A stretch of 64,000 nucleotides of DNA from Martelella limonii (GCF_013344475.1 NZ_JABUOU010000006.1:186001-250000), one strand, 5' to 3'. Positions 48,841 through 58,079 are shown, counted from the first letter of the stretch. The notes: generated by a model not told the origin, from the sequence alone. A program made the numbers and translations.

Positions 48841-50043
48841 TCAATCGGGCGTCGAATATTCGGTATAGAGCTTTTCAAGAACCGCTCCGCCCGCTTCCTG
48901 CGCGGCCTGACCCGGACGGTTGAGGAGAACCGCGATCGCGAGGTCCTGCTCGGGATCGATGATGATCCGCGCAAGGTTCATCGAATTGGAGCCGTTATGG
49001 GTCACCAGCGGCTCAGGCGCGAAGTCAAACGGAACCACGCCCCAGCCAAGCGCATAGGCACCGGTGGTGGGCGTTCCGGGCGGCGCGTTTTCCAGAACCG
49101 GCGTTTCGACCTGCGGCTGATGCAGGAATTTCAGCGTCTCGGCCGAAACCAGCGCAGGCCCGCGCTTTCCCTCGCCGGCATTCCAGCCCGCCCATTGGGC
49201 ATAGTCGCCGATCGACATATGCGCATTGCCGGCGGGTCCGATTACCGGCGGCACATCTGAGGCAGGCCCCCAGTAGATCGGCTTCAGCGATCCGTCCTCT
49301 CGAAGACGGTGGCTGACCGGCGCGTCGATGACGCCAAAGGTCGCCTGTGGACCGAGGCCCGCCGTCTCAAGGCCGAGCGGCGCGAAGATCCGCTCGTTGA
49401 TCATGGTTTCCCAATGCGCGCCGGAGACCTTTTCCACCATCATCGCGGCGATGACGTAACCGAAGTTCGAATACTGGAAGGGCGAGCCTTCCGGCACAGT
49501 GATCTCATGCGCCTTCCAGGTGTCGAGCAGGTTATGGCGGCGTTCCCACGGATTGTAATCAAAGGTTTCTGCCGAGAAATAGAGGTCGACCAGTTCGGCA
49601 TCGTCAGAGGGAATGCCGCTTGAATGCGACAGCAATTCGACAAGGGTCGCGTTGCGGAGGCTTTCGCTCATGCCCGGAAAGTCTTCGCCGAGCACGTCGC
49701 CGACGGTGACATCCCAGTCGAGCTTGCCCTCTTCCACCATCATCGCCGCAAGCGTCGCGGTCATCGCCTTGGTGTTTGAGCCGAGATGAAAGCGGTCATC
49801 GATTGCGACCGGAATATCCTCGCCCGCGACCCGTGTGCCGACAGCGGCAATGGCGACGGTCTCGCCATTCTTGACGACCGCAGCCGCAATGGCGGGGACA
49901 TCATAGTCCGCCCGGATGGTCTGGAGGTATGCCGGAAGATCGAAGGCTGCGGCAGGCATTGCTGCAAGCGCGAGCGGCAGGCCCGCAAGCATGGCTCTGC
50001 CATTGCGCCCCAGAAGGCGTGCGAAAAATCCGTTCAGCATCAT
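48841..50043 (-). CDS. Serine hydrolase, class C beta-lactamase/esterase family
   Basis: 400 residues. An N-terminal signal peptide ('RAMLAGLPLALAAMPAAA', cleavage near residue 45) suggests periplasmic location. The S-x-x-K motif is 'LGSNTKAMTATLAAMM' and the Y-x-N motif is 'FQYSNFGYVIAAMM'. 'LLSHSSGIPSDDAELV' is typical of the penicillin-binding-protein/class C esterase family (Beta-lactamase domain). Probably a peptidase or esterase, not a true beta-lactamase. Start at ATG 50043 (or 50040), with AGGGGA upstream. Confidence 0.84.
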   Translation of the reverse strand: MMLNGFFARLLGRNGRAMLAGLPLALAAMPAAAFDLPAYLQTIRADYDVPAIAAAVVKNGETVAIAAVGTRVAGEDIPVAIDDRFHLGSNTKAMTATLAAMMVEEGKLDWDVTVGDVLGEDFPGMSESLRNATLVELLSHSSGIPSDDAELVDLYFSAETFDYNPWERRHNLLDTWKAHEITVPEGSPFQYSNFGYVIAAMMVEKVSGAHWETMINERIFAPLGLETAGLGPQATFGVIDAPVSHRLREDGSLKPIYWGPASDVPPVIGPAGNAHMSIGDYAQWAGWNAGEGKRGPALVSAETLKFLHQPQVETPVLENAPPGTPTTGAYALGWGVVPFDFAPEPLVTHNGSNSMNLARIIIDPEQDLAIAVLLNRPGQAAQEAGGAVLEKLYTEYSTPD

Positions 50044-50116
50044 GTTTCCCCTGTTTCCGGCCAGGCCGGGTTTCATCTGCCGCCCGCAGACGGCATGAGG
50101 TCCGGATACGCGCCGA

Positions 50117-51220
50117 TCAGGCGCAGGCGCGTTCCCAGACAGAACGCGGCAGAAGATGCACACCGGACGCGGCGTCTTCTCCCGCCCCGACAATGTGGCC
50201 GATCCCCTCGGCCATCACCGCAAGCGTCATGTCGAATGCGTTCAGACTGTCGCCCTCGCCGCCCACCAGATTGGCCATGGCGCCATTCACGAACAGATGG
50301 ATGCTGTTGCCGGAGACAAGCCTGTAGGTCGTGACGGCCGGCAGTGCATCGACCTTTTCAAGCCCCGCAAGCGGCGACAGCTCGATCTCGTCGATCCGAT
50401 GCCCGGCATTCAGCAGGAAACAGCCATCCTTCAGGTCTTCGATTACCGAATACGGCACGACATGATGTGCGCCGGTACCGGTCACGATCACATCCGCAAG
50501 CGGCGCGACGTCCGGCACCGACCCTGCAAGGAAACCATCATAGCGCGCCTGCAGAAGCCGCGCAGGATCAACTTCGGCCACCATCACCGTGCCGCCGAAG
50601 GCCCGCGCGCTTGCCGCAAGGCCCTGGCCCACAGAGCCGTAGCCGACCACAAGCACGTTCTTTTCATGGAGGCTCAGCAGCGTGCGGGTGAAGAAGGCGT
50701 TCCAGGTGGTCAGGCCCACCATGTGGCGGTTGTGGAGCCCTTCCTTCACCGGCAGGTCGTCCCAGTTGAAGATCGGCCAGGGCGGCAGCGCGCCCTTGAG
50801 GCGGTTGATCCCCGATCCGGTTGCCTCAAGCCCAGCCCTGATCGGCGGCATGTCCATGCCTTCCGACAGCAGCATATGGGTGAAGTCCGAGCCCATCTCG
50901 CAAAGATGCGTCGGCTGCCAGTCGAGGCCGGTGCGGATCGCCGTCATCCAGTCGTCTTCCGGCATGTTCTTGTAGGCATCGACCCGGGCGCCGGCGGCGC
51001 GCATCGCATCGACGACCTCGTTGCGCACGGTTGCAGGATTGCAGGTGGTCACGAAAAGCTCCGCGCCCCGGCCTGCAAGCCCTTTCACCAGCGGCAGCAT
51101 CTTCATGTCGAGATGCATGCTCATGGCGAGCCTTACGCCCGTCATGTCCGGCAGTGCGGCCACCGCGCGCGCGGTGCGCGGCATGTGGGCCGCGGCCCAG
51201 TTCGCTGTAATCTCGGTCAT
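50117..51220 (-). CDS. Short adenosylhomocysteinase-like NAD-binding protein
   Basis: 367 residues, about 70-100 shorter than true adenosylhomocysteinase. The homology is clear: 'LAMSMHLDMKMLPLVKGL' matches the active-site His region, 'FVTTCNPATVRNEVVDAMRA' the next helix, and 'NVLVVGYGSVGQGLAASARA' the NAD-binding loop. Near the catalytic Lys ('LPVKEGLHNRHMVGL') the Asp that normally follows appears replaced by His. The C-terminal tail that closes the neighbouring NAD site is missing. So it is a paralogue with uncertain activity. It lies 22 bases after a small membrane protein gene in the same direction. Confidence 0.75.
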   Translation of the reverse strand: MTEITANWAAAHMPRTARAVAALPDMTGVRLAMSMHLDMKMLPLVKGLAGRGAELFVTTCNPATVRNEVVDAMRAAGARVDAYKNMPEDDWMTAIRTGLDWQPTHLCEMGSDFTHMLLSEGMDMPPIRAGLEATGSGINRLKGALPPWPIFNWDDLPVKEGLHNRHMVGLTTWNAFFTRTLLSLHEKNVLVVGYGSVGQGLAASARAFGGTVMVAEVDPARLLQARYDGFLAGSVPDVAPLADVIVTGTGAHHVVPYSVIEDLKDGCFLLNAGHRIDEIELSPLAGLEKVDALPAVTTYRLVSGNSIHLFVNGAMANLVGGEGDSLNAFDMTLAVMAEGIGHIVGAGEDAASGVHLLPRSVWERACA

Positions 51221-51242
51221 CGCCTCGCCTTTTCTGAGCCCT

Positions 51243-51449
51243 TTATCCGTGGCGCTTCTGGTAGCGGGCGCGCAGCCAGAATATCATGAAGACCGCAAGC
51301 ACGAACAGAACGCCGACGCCGATGGCAAGCCACACTGAAAACTGTGAGAGATAGAGCACCGCATCGGGCAGGAAATAGCCCCCGATCAGGAGGCCGAGAA
51401 AGATCACCGCTGCGGCTATGATCGCGGAGCGGTTGTTCGATTCAGCCAT
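51243..51449 (-). CDS. Small two-helix membrane protein
   Basis: 68 residues, starting 'MAESNNRSAIIAAAVIFLGL'. Two hydrophobic segments are visible, roughly residues 9-25 and 34-58, and the end is basic ('RARYQKRHG'). I do not recognise the family. The start codon overlaps the end of the upstream GNAT gene by eight bases (ATGGCTGA), so it is translationally coupled, which supports it as real. It is followed by the adenosylhomocysteinase-like gene. Confidence 0.7.
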   Translation of the reverse strand: MAESNNRSAIIAAAVIFLGLLIGGYFLPDAVLYLSQFSVWLAIGVGVLFVLAVFMIFWLRARYQKRHG

Positions 51450-52134
51450 GGACGGCTCCCTCCCGGATCGCTGCAAGCGAACGGATCTGGCCGCCACCCG
51501 CATCGAAATTCGCCGGTGACAGAAAGGCCTCGAATGCCGCCTTCAGCCCCGGCCAGTCGCTGTCGATCATTGCATACCATGCCGTGTCGCGGTTCTTGCC
51601 CTTGGCCACCATATGCTGGCGGAACACGCCTTCATAGGCAAAGCCGAGCCGCTTCGCGCTCGCATGGCTTTTTGCGTTGTCGTTGTTGAGCTTCCACTCA
51701 TAGCGCCGGTAGCCGAGATCGTCGAAGACGTGGCGCGCCATCAGGTAATGGACTTCGGTGGACATGGTCGAGCGCTGCATCGCCGGGCCGTGGGCAACCG
51801 CGCCGACCTCGATCACCCCGTTCTTCTCGTCGAGCCGCATATAGCTCGCCATGCCAACGAGCTTGCCGCTGTCCACGGAACGGAAGACGCGGGTCACGTA
51901 GCTGCCGGACGCGTTTTCGCGGTCGAGCCAGGCGCGGAAATCCGAGACCCCCTCGAACGGCCCGTTCGGAAAATAAAGCAGGAGCGCATTGATCGCATCC
52001 GCCGTACCACCAAGCCCCTCGAAGAGCTCTTCCCCGTGGCGGGCCCCGTCATAAGGCTCCACGGCAACGCTTGCGCCGTTCTGGACGATCGGCTGCGGAC
52101 GCGCGCGCGGCGGAAAATCGGACAGATCCTGCAT
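51442..52134 (-). CDS. GNAT acetyltransferase, RimJ/RimL-like
   Basis: 230 residues. The pattern 'GKLVGMASYMRLDEKNGVIEVG', 'EVHYLMARHVFDDLGYRRYEWKLNNDNAKSHASAKRLGF' (only fragments quoted; the ends match 'EVHYLMARH' and 'SHASAKRLGFAYEG') is that of the Acetyltransf_3/RimJ group, which N-acetylates proteins or small molecules. 'YEGVFRQHMVAKGKNRDTAW' is the usual C-terminal block. First of three coupled genes with the small membrane protein and the adenosylhomocysteinase-like gene. Confidence 0.8.
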   Translation of the reverse strand: MQDLSDFPPRARPQPIVQNGASVAVEPYDGARHGEELFEGLGGTADAINALLLYFPNGPFEGVSDFRAWLDRENASGSYVTRVFRSVDSGKLVGMASYMRLDEKNGVIEVGAVAHGPAMQRSTMSTEVHYLMARHVFDDLGYRRYEWKLNNDNAKSHASAKRLGFAYEGVFRQHMVAKGKNRDTAWYAMIDSDWPGLKAAFEAFLSPANFDAGGGQIRSLAAIREGAVHG

Positions 52135-52193
52135 TGCATCCCCTTATGCAAGGGCCCCGACCGCAAGGCCGGGGCCGGAAAAAGCCGGTGGCC

Positions 52194-52835
52194 TCAGACC
52201 TTCAGCTTGGCGCAGGCCTCTTCGGCGAGCCTGCGGATCCCGTCCCAGTCACCACGCGCGACCATGTCCTTCGGCGCAACCCAAGAGCCGCCGACGCAGA
52301 CGACGTTCGGAAGCTTCAGGTAATCCGCCGCATTCTCGAGCGATACGCCGCCGGTGGGGCAGAACTTGATATCGGGCAGAGGCGAAGCAAGCGCCTTCAG
52401 ATAGGGCGCGCCGCCGGCCTGTTCGGCGGGGAAGAACTTCATCACCCGGTAGCCTTCCTCGCGCAGCGACAGCACTTCGCTTGCCGTTGCCGTGCCGGGC
52501 AAGAGCGGCACTTCGCTGTCGTCTGCGGCGTCGAGGATATCGCCGTTGATGCCGGGCGAGACGATGAACTGTGCACCGGCCTTTTCGGCTGCGGCATAAT
52601 CGCGCGCAGACAGGATGGTGCCGGCGCCGATAACCGCGCCTTCGATCTCGTCCGTCATGGCCCTGATGGCATCAAGGGCCGCATCGGTGCGCAGGGTAAT
52701 CTCGAGGGTCTTCAAGCCGCCTTCGACCAGTGCGCGCGCCAGCGGCACGGCATGTTCGATCGATTCGACGATCATGACCGGGATCACGGGCTGCGCCGTC
52801 AGCGCCTTGAGGAGGGTTTGTGTTTTCGCTTCCAT
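52194..52835 (-). CDS. eda: 2-keto-3-deoxy-6-phosphogluconate (KDPG) aldolase
   Basis: 213 residues. KDPG aldolase cleaves KDPG to pyruvate and glyceraldehyde-3-phosphate, the last step of the Entner-Doudoroff pathway, and can also act on 4-hydroxy-2-oxoglutarate. The catalytic Glu lies in 'GLKTLEITLRT', the Schiff-base Lys in 'GYRVMKFFPAEQAGG', and 'IKFCPTGGVSLENAADYL' is the phosphate-binding block. Start ATG 52835 gives the standard N-terminus. edd and zwf are not in the window. Confidence 0.93.
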   Translation of the reverse strand: MEAKTQTLLKALTAQPVIPVMIVESIEHAVPLARALVEGGLKTLEITLRTDAALDAIRAMTDEIEGAVIGAGTILSARDYAAAEKAGAQFIVSPGINGDILDAADDSEVPLLPGTATASEVLSLREEGYRVMKFFPAEQAGGAPYLKALASPLPDIKFCPTGGVSLENAADYLKLPNVVCVGGSWVAPKDMVARGDWDGIRRLAEEACAKLKV

Positions 52836-53017
52836 CTTCCAACCGGTGCCTTCATTGATAGTGTGTCTGGGATACCGCGCCGACGGCTGCAAGTCGAGCC
52901 CCGAAGCGGGCATAATCGAAGCGGGCCATTGCCTGCGGACGAAGACATCTCCATAACGTGTGTTCATGTGCGCAGAATGACTGCTGCGCGCCGTCTCGAC
53001 AGATGCGGAAAGGGACG

Positions 53018-53494
53018 ATGGCCAAGGAAATCGAACGCAAGTTTCTGGTCGATGGAGATGGCTGGAAACACCATGCGACAAAAGGCGCAAGGCTGACCCA
53101 GGCCTATCTGATGAGCGGCCCGGAACGCTCTGCGCGCGTGCGCATCACCGATGGCGCGACCGCGCGGCTGACGATGAAGTTCGGCGGCGCCGGCCTTTCC
53201 CGCGACGAATACGAATACGACATTCCCCTTGCGGATGCGAAGGAACTCGCCTCCCATGCGCTCGGCGCTGTCATAGACAAGACCCGCTACCGCGTCCCGG
53301 ACGGCGATTTCGTCTGGGAAATCGATGTTTATCATGGCGCTCATGCCGGCCTTGTGGTGGCCGAGGTGGAACTGCCGGACGAAGCGGCGATCCCCGCCCT
53401 GCCGGAATGGCTCGGCCGCGAGGTGACCGGCGATCCGCGCTATCTCAACCAGACGCTCTCGCAGACCGGCACGCTACCGACGGAGACAGACTGA
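53018..53494 (+). CDS. CYTH domain phosphatase (triphosphate tunnel metalloenzyme)
   Basis: 158 residues, a stand-alone CYTH domain starting 'MAKEIERKFLVDGDGW', whose ExExK motif (EIERK) is diagnostic. Such enzymes hydrolyse tripolyphosphate or nucleoside triphosphates inside a beta-tunnel. It is followed after one base by a CHAD-domain gene; the two are often fused or adjacent and linked to polyphosphate. It is divergent from eda. Start ATG 53018 preceded by AAGGGA. Confidence 0.88.
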   Translation: MAKEIERKFLVDGDGWKHHATKGARLTQAYLMSGPERSARVRITDGATARLTMKFGGAGLSRDEYEYDIPLADAKELASHALGAVIDKTRYRVPDGDFVWEIDVYHGAHAGLVVAEVELPDEAAIPALPEWLGREVTGDPRYLNQTLSQTGTLPTETD

Positions 53495-53495
53495 C

Positions 53496-54410
53496 ATGGC
53501 CTTCACGCTCGACCCCGACCGTCCTTTCGACGAAGCCGTCAGGAAGGTGGCGATCTCCCAGCTCGAAGATGCCATGCGGGCGCTGAAGAAGCAGCCGGAC
53601 GGCATCCATGAGGCGATCCACGACGCGCGCAAGAAATTCAAGCGGGTCCGCGGCCTCTACCGCCTGATACGCCCTGCCGCCAAGGCGTTTGCGCGCGAGG
53701 AGAATGCCCGCATCCGCGAACTTGCACGAACCCTGTCCGCCGACCGCGATGCCGCCGCCATGATCGAATGCCTGCATTATCTGAGGCAGAAGGCGGCCGA
53801 TGGCGATACCGACATGGCGCTGGCCCGCCTTGAGGCAGCGCTTGCAGCACGCCGCGACCGGATGGCATCGGGCGACGATGCGCTTCAGAAGAAGGCGAAG
53901 GATGCGATCACCGTCTGCCGCGATGCGATCGCGGCGGTGGAGAGGCAGGATTTCGATGACGTGAAACCGCAAAAGGCGCTCGCAAAGGCCTGGGAGAAGC
54001 AGCTTGACGCCGCCCATGTCGCCGTGATGGCGGTGCGCGCGGAAGAAAGCGACGAGCACTTCCACGAGTTGCGCAAGGAGGCCCAGACCTACTGGATGTT
54101 CTGCGCGCTGGTTTCGCCGCTCTGGCCGTCCGCGCTGAAGGCGAAGCGCGCCGATGCCAAGGCGCTTGCCGATCTCGTCGGCCACGAGCACGACCTCAGC
54201 GGATTGATCGCGCTGCTTGAAAGCCAGGATGCACCCGACATGCCGCTTGACGTTCTCGGCCTATGCCGCAAGGCAGCCCTTGCCGAACGGGCTCTGCTGC
54301 GCCGCCGTGCGGTAAAATCCGCCCGCAAGGTGTTCGACGATGATGCCGACATGGAGGCAGCGGTGATCCGCACGCTCTGGAAGAAGCACCAGGCGCGGGA
54401 CGAGGCCTGA
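53496..54410 (+). CDS. CHAD domain protein
   Basis: 304 residues, all-helical, with the conserved histidines of CHAD in 'IHEAIHDARKKFKRVRGLYR' and 'ESDEHFHELRKEAQTYWMF' (both binding polyphosphate in this family), and 'DLVGHEHDLSGLIAL'. CHAD proteins bind polyphosphate granules. Starts one base after the CYTH stop codon, so they are co-translated. A split CYTH/CHAD pair. Confidence 0.9.
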   Translation: MAFTLDPDRPFDEAVRKVAISQLEDAMRALKKQPDGIHEAIHDARKKFKRVRGLYRLIRPAAKAFAREENARIRELARTLSADRDAAAMIECLHYLRQKAADGDTDMALARLEAALAARRDRMASGDDALQKKAKDAITVCRDAIAAVERQDFDDVKPQKALAKAWEKQLDAAHVAVMAVRAEESDEHFHELRKEAQTYWMFCALVSPLWPSALKAKRADAKALADLVGHEHDLSGLIALLESQDAPDMPLDVLGLCRKAALAERALLRRRAVKSARKVFDDDADMEAAVIRTLWKKHQARDEA

Positions 54411-54491
54411 GAATTGCAAAGCCCTGCCAATGGGTGTATTGGGCGGGCCACCAATTTACCTGATAGACCGAACGAACCGCGGAGGCAGACC

Positions 54492-55397
54492 ATGTCATAT
54501 CTGGTCGCAGCGCTTTATCATTTCGCCCGTTTTCCCGATTTCGCATCGTTTCGCGCGCCGCTGCAGGCTGTCGCCGACGAAAACGGCGTGAAGGGCACGC
54601 TGCTGCTTGCCCATGAAGGCATCAACGGCACGATCGCCGGCACGCCGGAAGGCATTGCCAATGTGCTCGCCTTCATCCGCGCGCGGCCTGAGCTTGCCGG
54701 TACCGAGCACAAGGAAAGCACCGCTTCGAAAATGCCTTTCATCCGCATGAAGGTGCGGCTGAAGAAGGAAATCGTCACCATGGGCGTGGAGACGGTCGAT
54801 CCGCTGCAATCGGTCGGCACCTATGTCGAGGCGAAGGACTGGAACGCGCTGATCTCCGATCCGGATACGATCGTGATCGACACCCGCAATGATTACGAAA
54901 CTGCGATCGGCACCTTCCGCGGCGCCGTCGACCCCAAGACCAGGACCTTTCGCGAGTTTCCGGCCTGGGTCGCGGAAAACCAGGGCCTGCACAACAAGCC
55001 GAAGATCGCGATGTACTGCACCGGCGGCATTCGCTGCGAAAAGGCAACCGCCTTCATGAAGCAGCAGGGCTTCGATGAGGTCTACCACCTGAAGGGCGGC
55101 ATCCTGAAATATCTCGAAGAGGTTCCGGAAGAAAACAGCCTCTGGGACGGCGCCTGCTTCGTGTTCGACGAGCGCGTTTCCGTGACCCACGGGCTCAAGG
55201 AAGGCGAGCATGAGCTCTGCCACGCCTGCCGCCATCCGGTGACGCCGGAAGACAAGCTTTCGGCCGATTACGAGGCAGGGGTTTCCTGCCCGCATTGCGC
55301 CGAGACCTACTCGGAAACCGACCGCGCCCGCTTCCGCGAACGCCAGCACCAGATTGCGCTGGCAAAGGCCCGCGGCGAACGGCATCTCGGCGCCTGA
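54492..55397 (+). CDS. trhO: tRNA uridine(34) hydroxylase TrhO (YceA-type rhodanese)
   Basis: 301 residues. The N-terminal ferredoxin-like domain '[20 protein letters not shown]' precedes a rhodanese domain with the active cysteine in '[18 protein letters not shown]'. Two Cys pairs near the end ('CHACRHP' and 'CPHCAE') resemble a small zinc site. It hydroxylates uridine 34 of tRNA with O2. Start ATG 54492 with GGAGGCAGA upstream. Monocistronic between CHAD and a lipoprotein gene. Confidence 0.9.
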   Translation: MSYLVAALYHFARFPDFASFRAPLQAVADENGVKGTLLLAHEGINGTIAGTPEGIANVLAFIRARPELAGTEHKESTASKMPFIRMKVRLKKEIVTMGVETVDPLQSVGTYVEAKDWNALISDPDTIVIDTRNDYETAIGTFRGAVDPKTRTFREFPAWVAENQGLHNKPKIAMYCTGGIRCEKATAFMKQQGFDEVYHLKGGILKYLEEVPEENSLWDGACFVFDERVSVTHGLKEGEHELCHACRHPVTPEDKLSADYEAGVSCPHCAETYSETDRARFRERQHQIALAKARGERHLGA

Positions 55398-55513
55398 AGG
55401 CGGATTGTCGCGCCTGGATTGAAAGCGTCTGTACGCGACACCGATTTTACCCGGCATTAATCCTGCTCGGGTAAGTTCGCCGTCACCGAACTTCAAGCAG
55501 GACGACCGGCCTC

Positions 55514-56086
55514 ATGCGTTTTCTGGCAACTTCCCTGGTAATTTCCGCAGCAGCGCTGCTTTCGGCCTGTTCGACCTTTTCGTTCATGCCCGGTGGCAGC
55601 GATCCGATCCCCACACCGATCGCCGCCAATCCGGCATCGCTCCGGATTGCGGTGCTCGCGCCGGAGGAATTCAGCCTCCCGAAAAACCAGATCGAGCTCA
55701 CCGTCTATCAGCGGGGTGCAGGCGGCGATATCAGCCAGAACTACATGCTGGTCGACGCAGCGCCTGAAAATGCCTCGAGCGCCGTTGCCGAGTTCCGCAA
55801 GCCCGGCCAGGTCGTGACGCTCCTGCGCCTTGCGCCGGCCGATGCGTTGCGCCTGCGCGATCAGCAGGAGCTGATGGCGGCCGCGCGCGACGCCGGCAGC
55901 GCCAAGCCGGGCTTCGAAGTCGACCTCGATGCCGCCTGCTGGAAGGGTGCCATGGTGGCGCCGGTGGTTCCGCTCGAAGTGCTGATCCGGGCGGATTCCG
56001 AGCAGGACTTCCACCCGCTCCTTTCCGACATCGACATCTTCACCCTGATGAACCGCCCGGAAGGCTCGCGCCTGAAGGCGTGCTGA
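55514..56086 (+). CDS. Putative lipoprotein of unknown function
   Basis: 190 residues. 'MRFLATSLVISAAALLSACS' is a lipoprotein signal peptide with lipobox LSAC. The remainder is mostly beta-strand ('LRIAVLAPEEFSLPKNQIEL', 'VPLEVLIRADSEQDFHPLL') with two further cysteines near residues 152 and the C-terminus. I recognise no family. A GACG-rich upstream region lacks a clear Shine-Dalgarno. Probably periplasm-facing or inner/outer-membrane anchored. Confidence 0.75.
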   Translation: MRFLATSLVISAAALLSACSTFSFMPGGSDPIPTPIAANPASLRIAVLAPEEFSLPKNQIELTVYQRGAGGDISQNYMLVDAAPENASSAVAEFRKPGQVVTLLRLAPADALRLRDQQELMAAARDAGSAKPGFEVDLDAACWKGAMVAPVVPLEVLIRADSEQDFHPLLSDIDIFTLMNRPEGSRLKAC

Positions 56087-56179
56087 CGAGACGGCCAGCC
56101 TCTCCGGTCCCCATCCGGATGTCACGCCGGCCTACAGCCGGCGTCTCCGCTTGTTGACAGGACGCTTCGCCCAAACTCT

Positions 56180-56211
56180 GGTCATCCTCGGGCTTGGCCC
56201 GAGGATCCAGG
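56180..56211. repeat. Dispersed repeat, short copy
   Basis: This 32-base hairpin segment matches the head of the element at 17237-17386 at all but two positions (GGCC for GACC and GGAT for GGGT). Only the head is preserved, 94 bases after the lipoprotein stop codon. Confidence 0.75.
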
Positions 56212-56287
56212 CAGATCGGCACTGCCAAAGAAAAGCGATTCACATAATCAAAAAACGCGATCGGAAAGCGCGCACCGCCCGGGAAAT

Positions 56288-57439
56288 CTACCCGCGATGG
56301 TCGCGCGCAAGGGCGTCGAGCGCGCGTTCCATGCCGGGGCGGATCGCGACCATCAGCGTCGCATAGCCTTCATCGACCGGCCAGAAACGTTCGGCGAGAT
56401 AGGGCCCGGCGCCGGGCGCCGTGCGGGTGATTGCGATATTGGCATCGCGGCCGTTCCATTCCGTCAGCCGCATGATCAGCTGCTCGTCGACGGCGTCCTG
56501 CGCCATGTCGGGCCGCACGAAGACCTGCCAGATCCAGGCCTCGCCATTGGTGAGCGGCTGGACAGCAGCCGCGATCATGTCGCCGTCGAGATAGAGCGCA
56601 TGGATCCGGAGCTGATCGTTCAGCGCGAGCTTTCGCGCCGTTGGCAACAAGGCTCTAAACCGGGCGCGGTCCTCGTCGACGACTTCGGTCAGCGCCGAAA
56701 GGTCCTCGAGCATTCCGGCCGCTTCCGAGGGATTGCGGGCAATCCGGTAGCCGACCTTTCCGCGCCTGTTGAGCGCTTCCCACTTTTGGAGATGCTCCTG
56801 CCACAACGCGCGCTCCGATGCGGAAAGCCCGGCATTGGGCTGAAGCGTTCCGGAAAGCGCACGGCGGCGGCGGGCATGGGTCACGCGAAAGGCAAGGCCG
56901 CGGGCGGCAGCGACCGCTCGGGCAAACCGCATGAAGGCGCCATCGGCAAGCAGATGCGGGAACACCGCTATGCCCGGCAGGTTGACGAGCGAGCCGGCCA
57001 GCGCCTCGAACAGCTGGTCGAGCGTTGCCATCGGCCGATGCCGGGAGATCAGCGGCGCGTGATAGCCGATATCGCCAATGGCATGAGCAAGCAGGTGCGA
57101 GCCGTTGCCGCGCACCGAAAACGTCATCAGCGCGGTCAGGCTGTCATCGCTGTCGCTGCCATCTTCCATCAGCGCGACGCGCAGCAGCGAATGGCTTTCG
57201 CCAAGGGCGGGCAGCAGAAAGGCGGGCGTCTGGAAGATGTTGCGCTCGATGGCGGTCTCGGCGAGACGATCCATCGCCGCTTCCATATGATCGGGCGCCT
57301 GCGAATAGAGCGAGAACTCACCACCGCTTCTGACCTCCAGACGGATATCGGGAACGGCCTTGCCGGGCTGGACGACGGAGAGCTTGGATTTGAGGCGGGC
57401 GGGCGGGCGTTGACCGAGGTCCTTGCGAATGATGCTCAT
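56288..57439 (-). CDS. GNAT family (BioF2/CelD-like) protein
   Basis: 383 residues. The C-terminal half has the acetyltransferase layout of the BioF2-like/CelD group: 'LRIHALYLDGDMIAAAVQPL' and 'AWIWQVFVRPDMAQDAVDEQ' followed by a partner-binding strand. The N-terminal half resembles the same family's first half ('NIFQTPAFLLPAL'). Related proteins occur in polysaccharide or cell-wall loci. Start ATG 57439. The substrate is unknown. Confidence 0.72.
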   Translation of the reverse strand: MSIIRKDLGQRPPARLKSKLSVVQPGKAVPDIRLEVRSGGEFSLYSQAPDHMEAAMDRLAETAIERNIFQTPAFLLPALGESHSLLRVALMEDGSDSDDSLTALMTFSVRGNGSHLLAHAIGDIGYHAPLISRHRPMATLDQLFEALAGSLVNLPGIAVFPHLLADGAFMRFARAVAAARGLAFRVTHARRRRALSGTLQPNAGLSASERALWQEHLQKWEALNRRGKVGYRIARNPSEAAGMLEDLSALTEVVDEDRARFRALLPTARKLALNDQLRIHALYLDGDMIAAAVQPLTNGEAWIWQVFVRPDMAQDAVDEQLIMRLTEWNGRDANIAITRTAPGAGPYLAERFWPVDEGYATLMVAIRPGMERALDALARDHRG

Positions 57440-57689
57440 CGCCACCCCGCTCTCAAAAGCGCGAGATTGTACGCCGCCGTTACCCAAGGCTTTGCCGGCA
57501 TGCCGGAAACGGACGGCTTTGAGGGACCATGACGCATGGATACTGAACTCTTACAAACGCACTTAACAAGGGATAACCCGTTTCAGTTAACAAAGCGTTG
57601 GCCGGACCATGCCGCGAAACCGGTCTTGCAATTTTACCTGATAAGGGCAGACTGTCTTTCAACTGTCATGTTTGCGAAGCGGAGACGCT

Positions 57690-58079
57690 ATGGCCGAGAA
57701 GCCGGAAACGCAACGCGGTCGGGGCGATGCCAACATCGTGGATATCACCCAGTATCGCGCGGGTCAGAAGAACGAAACCCTGCCGATCACATTCCATCGA
57801 CGCGAACTCGATGCAATCCTCTGGATCTACGGACGTATGGTCGGCGAAGGCGAGTGGCGCGATTACGCCCTCGATCACATGAAGGACAAGGCCGTATTCT
57901 CGGTGTTCAAGCGCGCCGGCGAACTGCCGCTTTACCGGATCGAGAAGAACCCGAAACTTGCCGCCAAGCAGGGCGCATTTTGCGTGACCAACACCGCCGG
58001 CATGGTGCTGAAACGCGGCCATGACCTTCGACAGGTGCTGAAGGTCTTCGACCGGAACCTGAAACTGGTCGAGAAATAG
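57690..58079 (+). CDS. DUF2794 family protein
   Basis: 129 residues starting 'MAEKPETQRGRGDANIVDIT'. 'ITFHRRELDAILWIYGRMVGEGEWRDYALD' (quoted as its ends 'ITFHRRELDAILWIYG' and 'EGEWRDYALD') is the DUF2794 core, found throughout alphaproteobacteria with no known role. Start ATG 57690; an in-frame ATG at 57672 would add six residues. Nothing nearby suggests a pathway. Confidence 0.85.
   Translation: MAEKPETQRGRGDANIVDITQYRAGQKNETLPITFHRRELDAILWIYGRMVGEGEWRDYALDHMKDKAVFSVFKRAGELPLYRIEKNPKLAAKQGAFCVTNTAGMVLKRGHDLRQVLKVFDRNLKLVEK

Noticed and set aside
48841-50043. A true beta-lactamase resistance gene
   Set aside because: It has the class C-type S-x-x-K and Y-x-N motifs but shares them with many esterases and peptidases; nothing indicates a resistance role.
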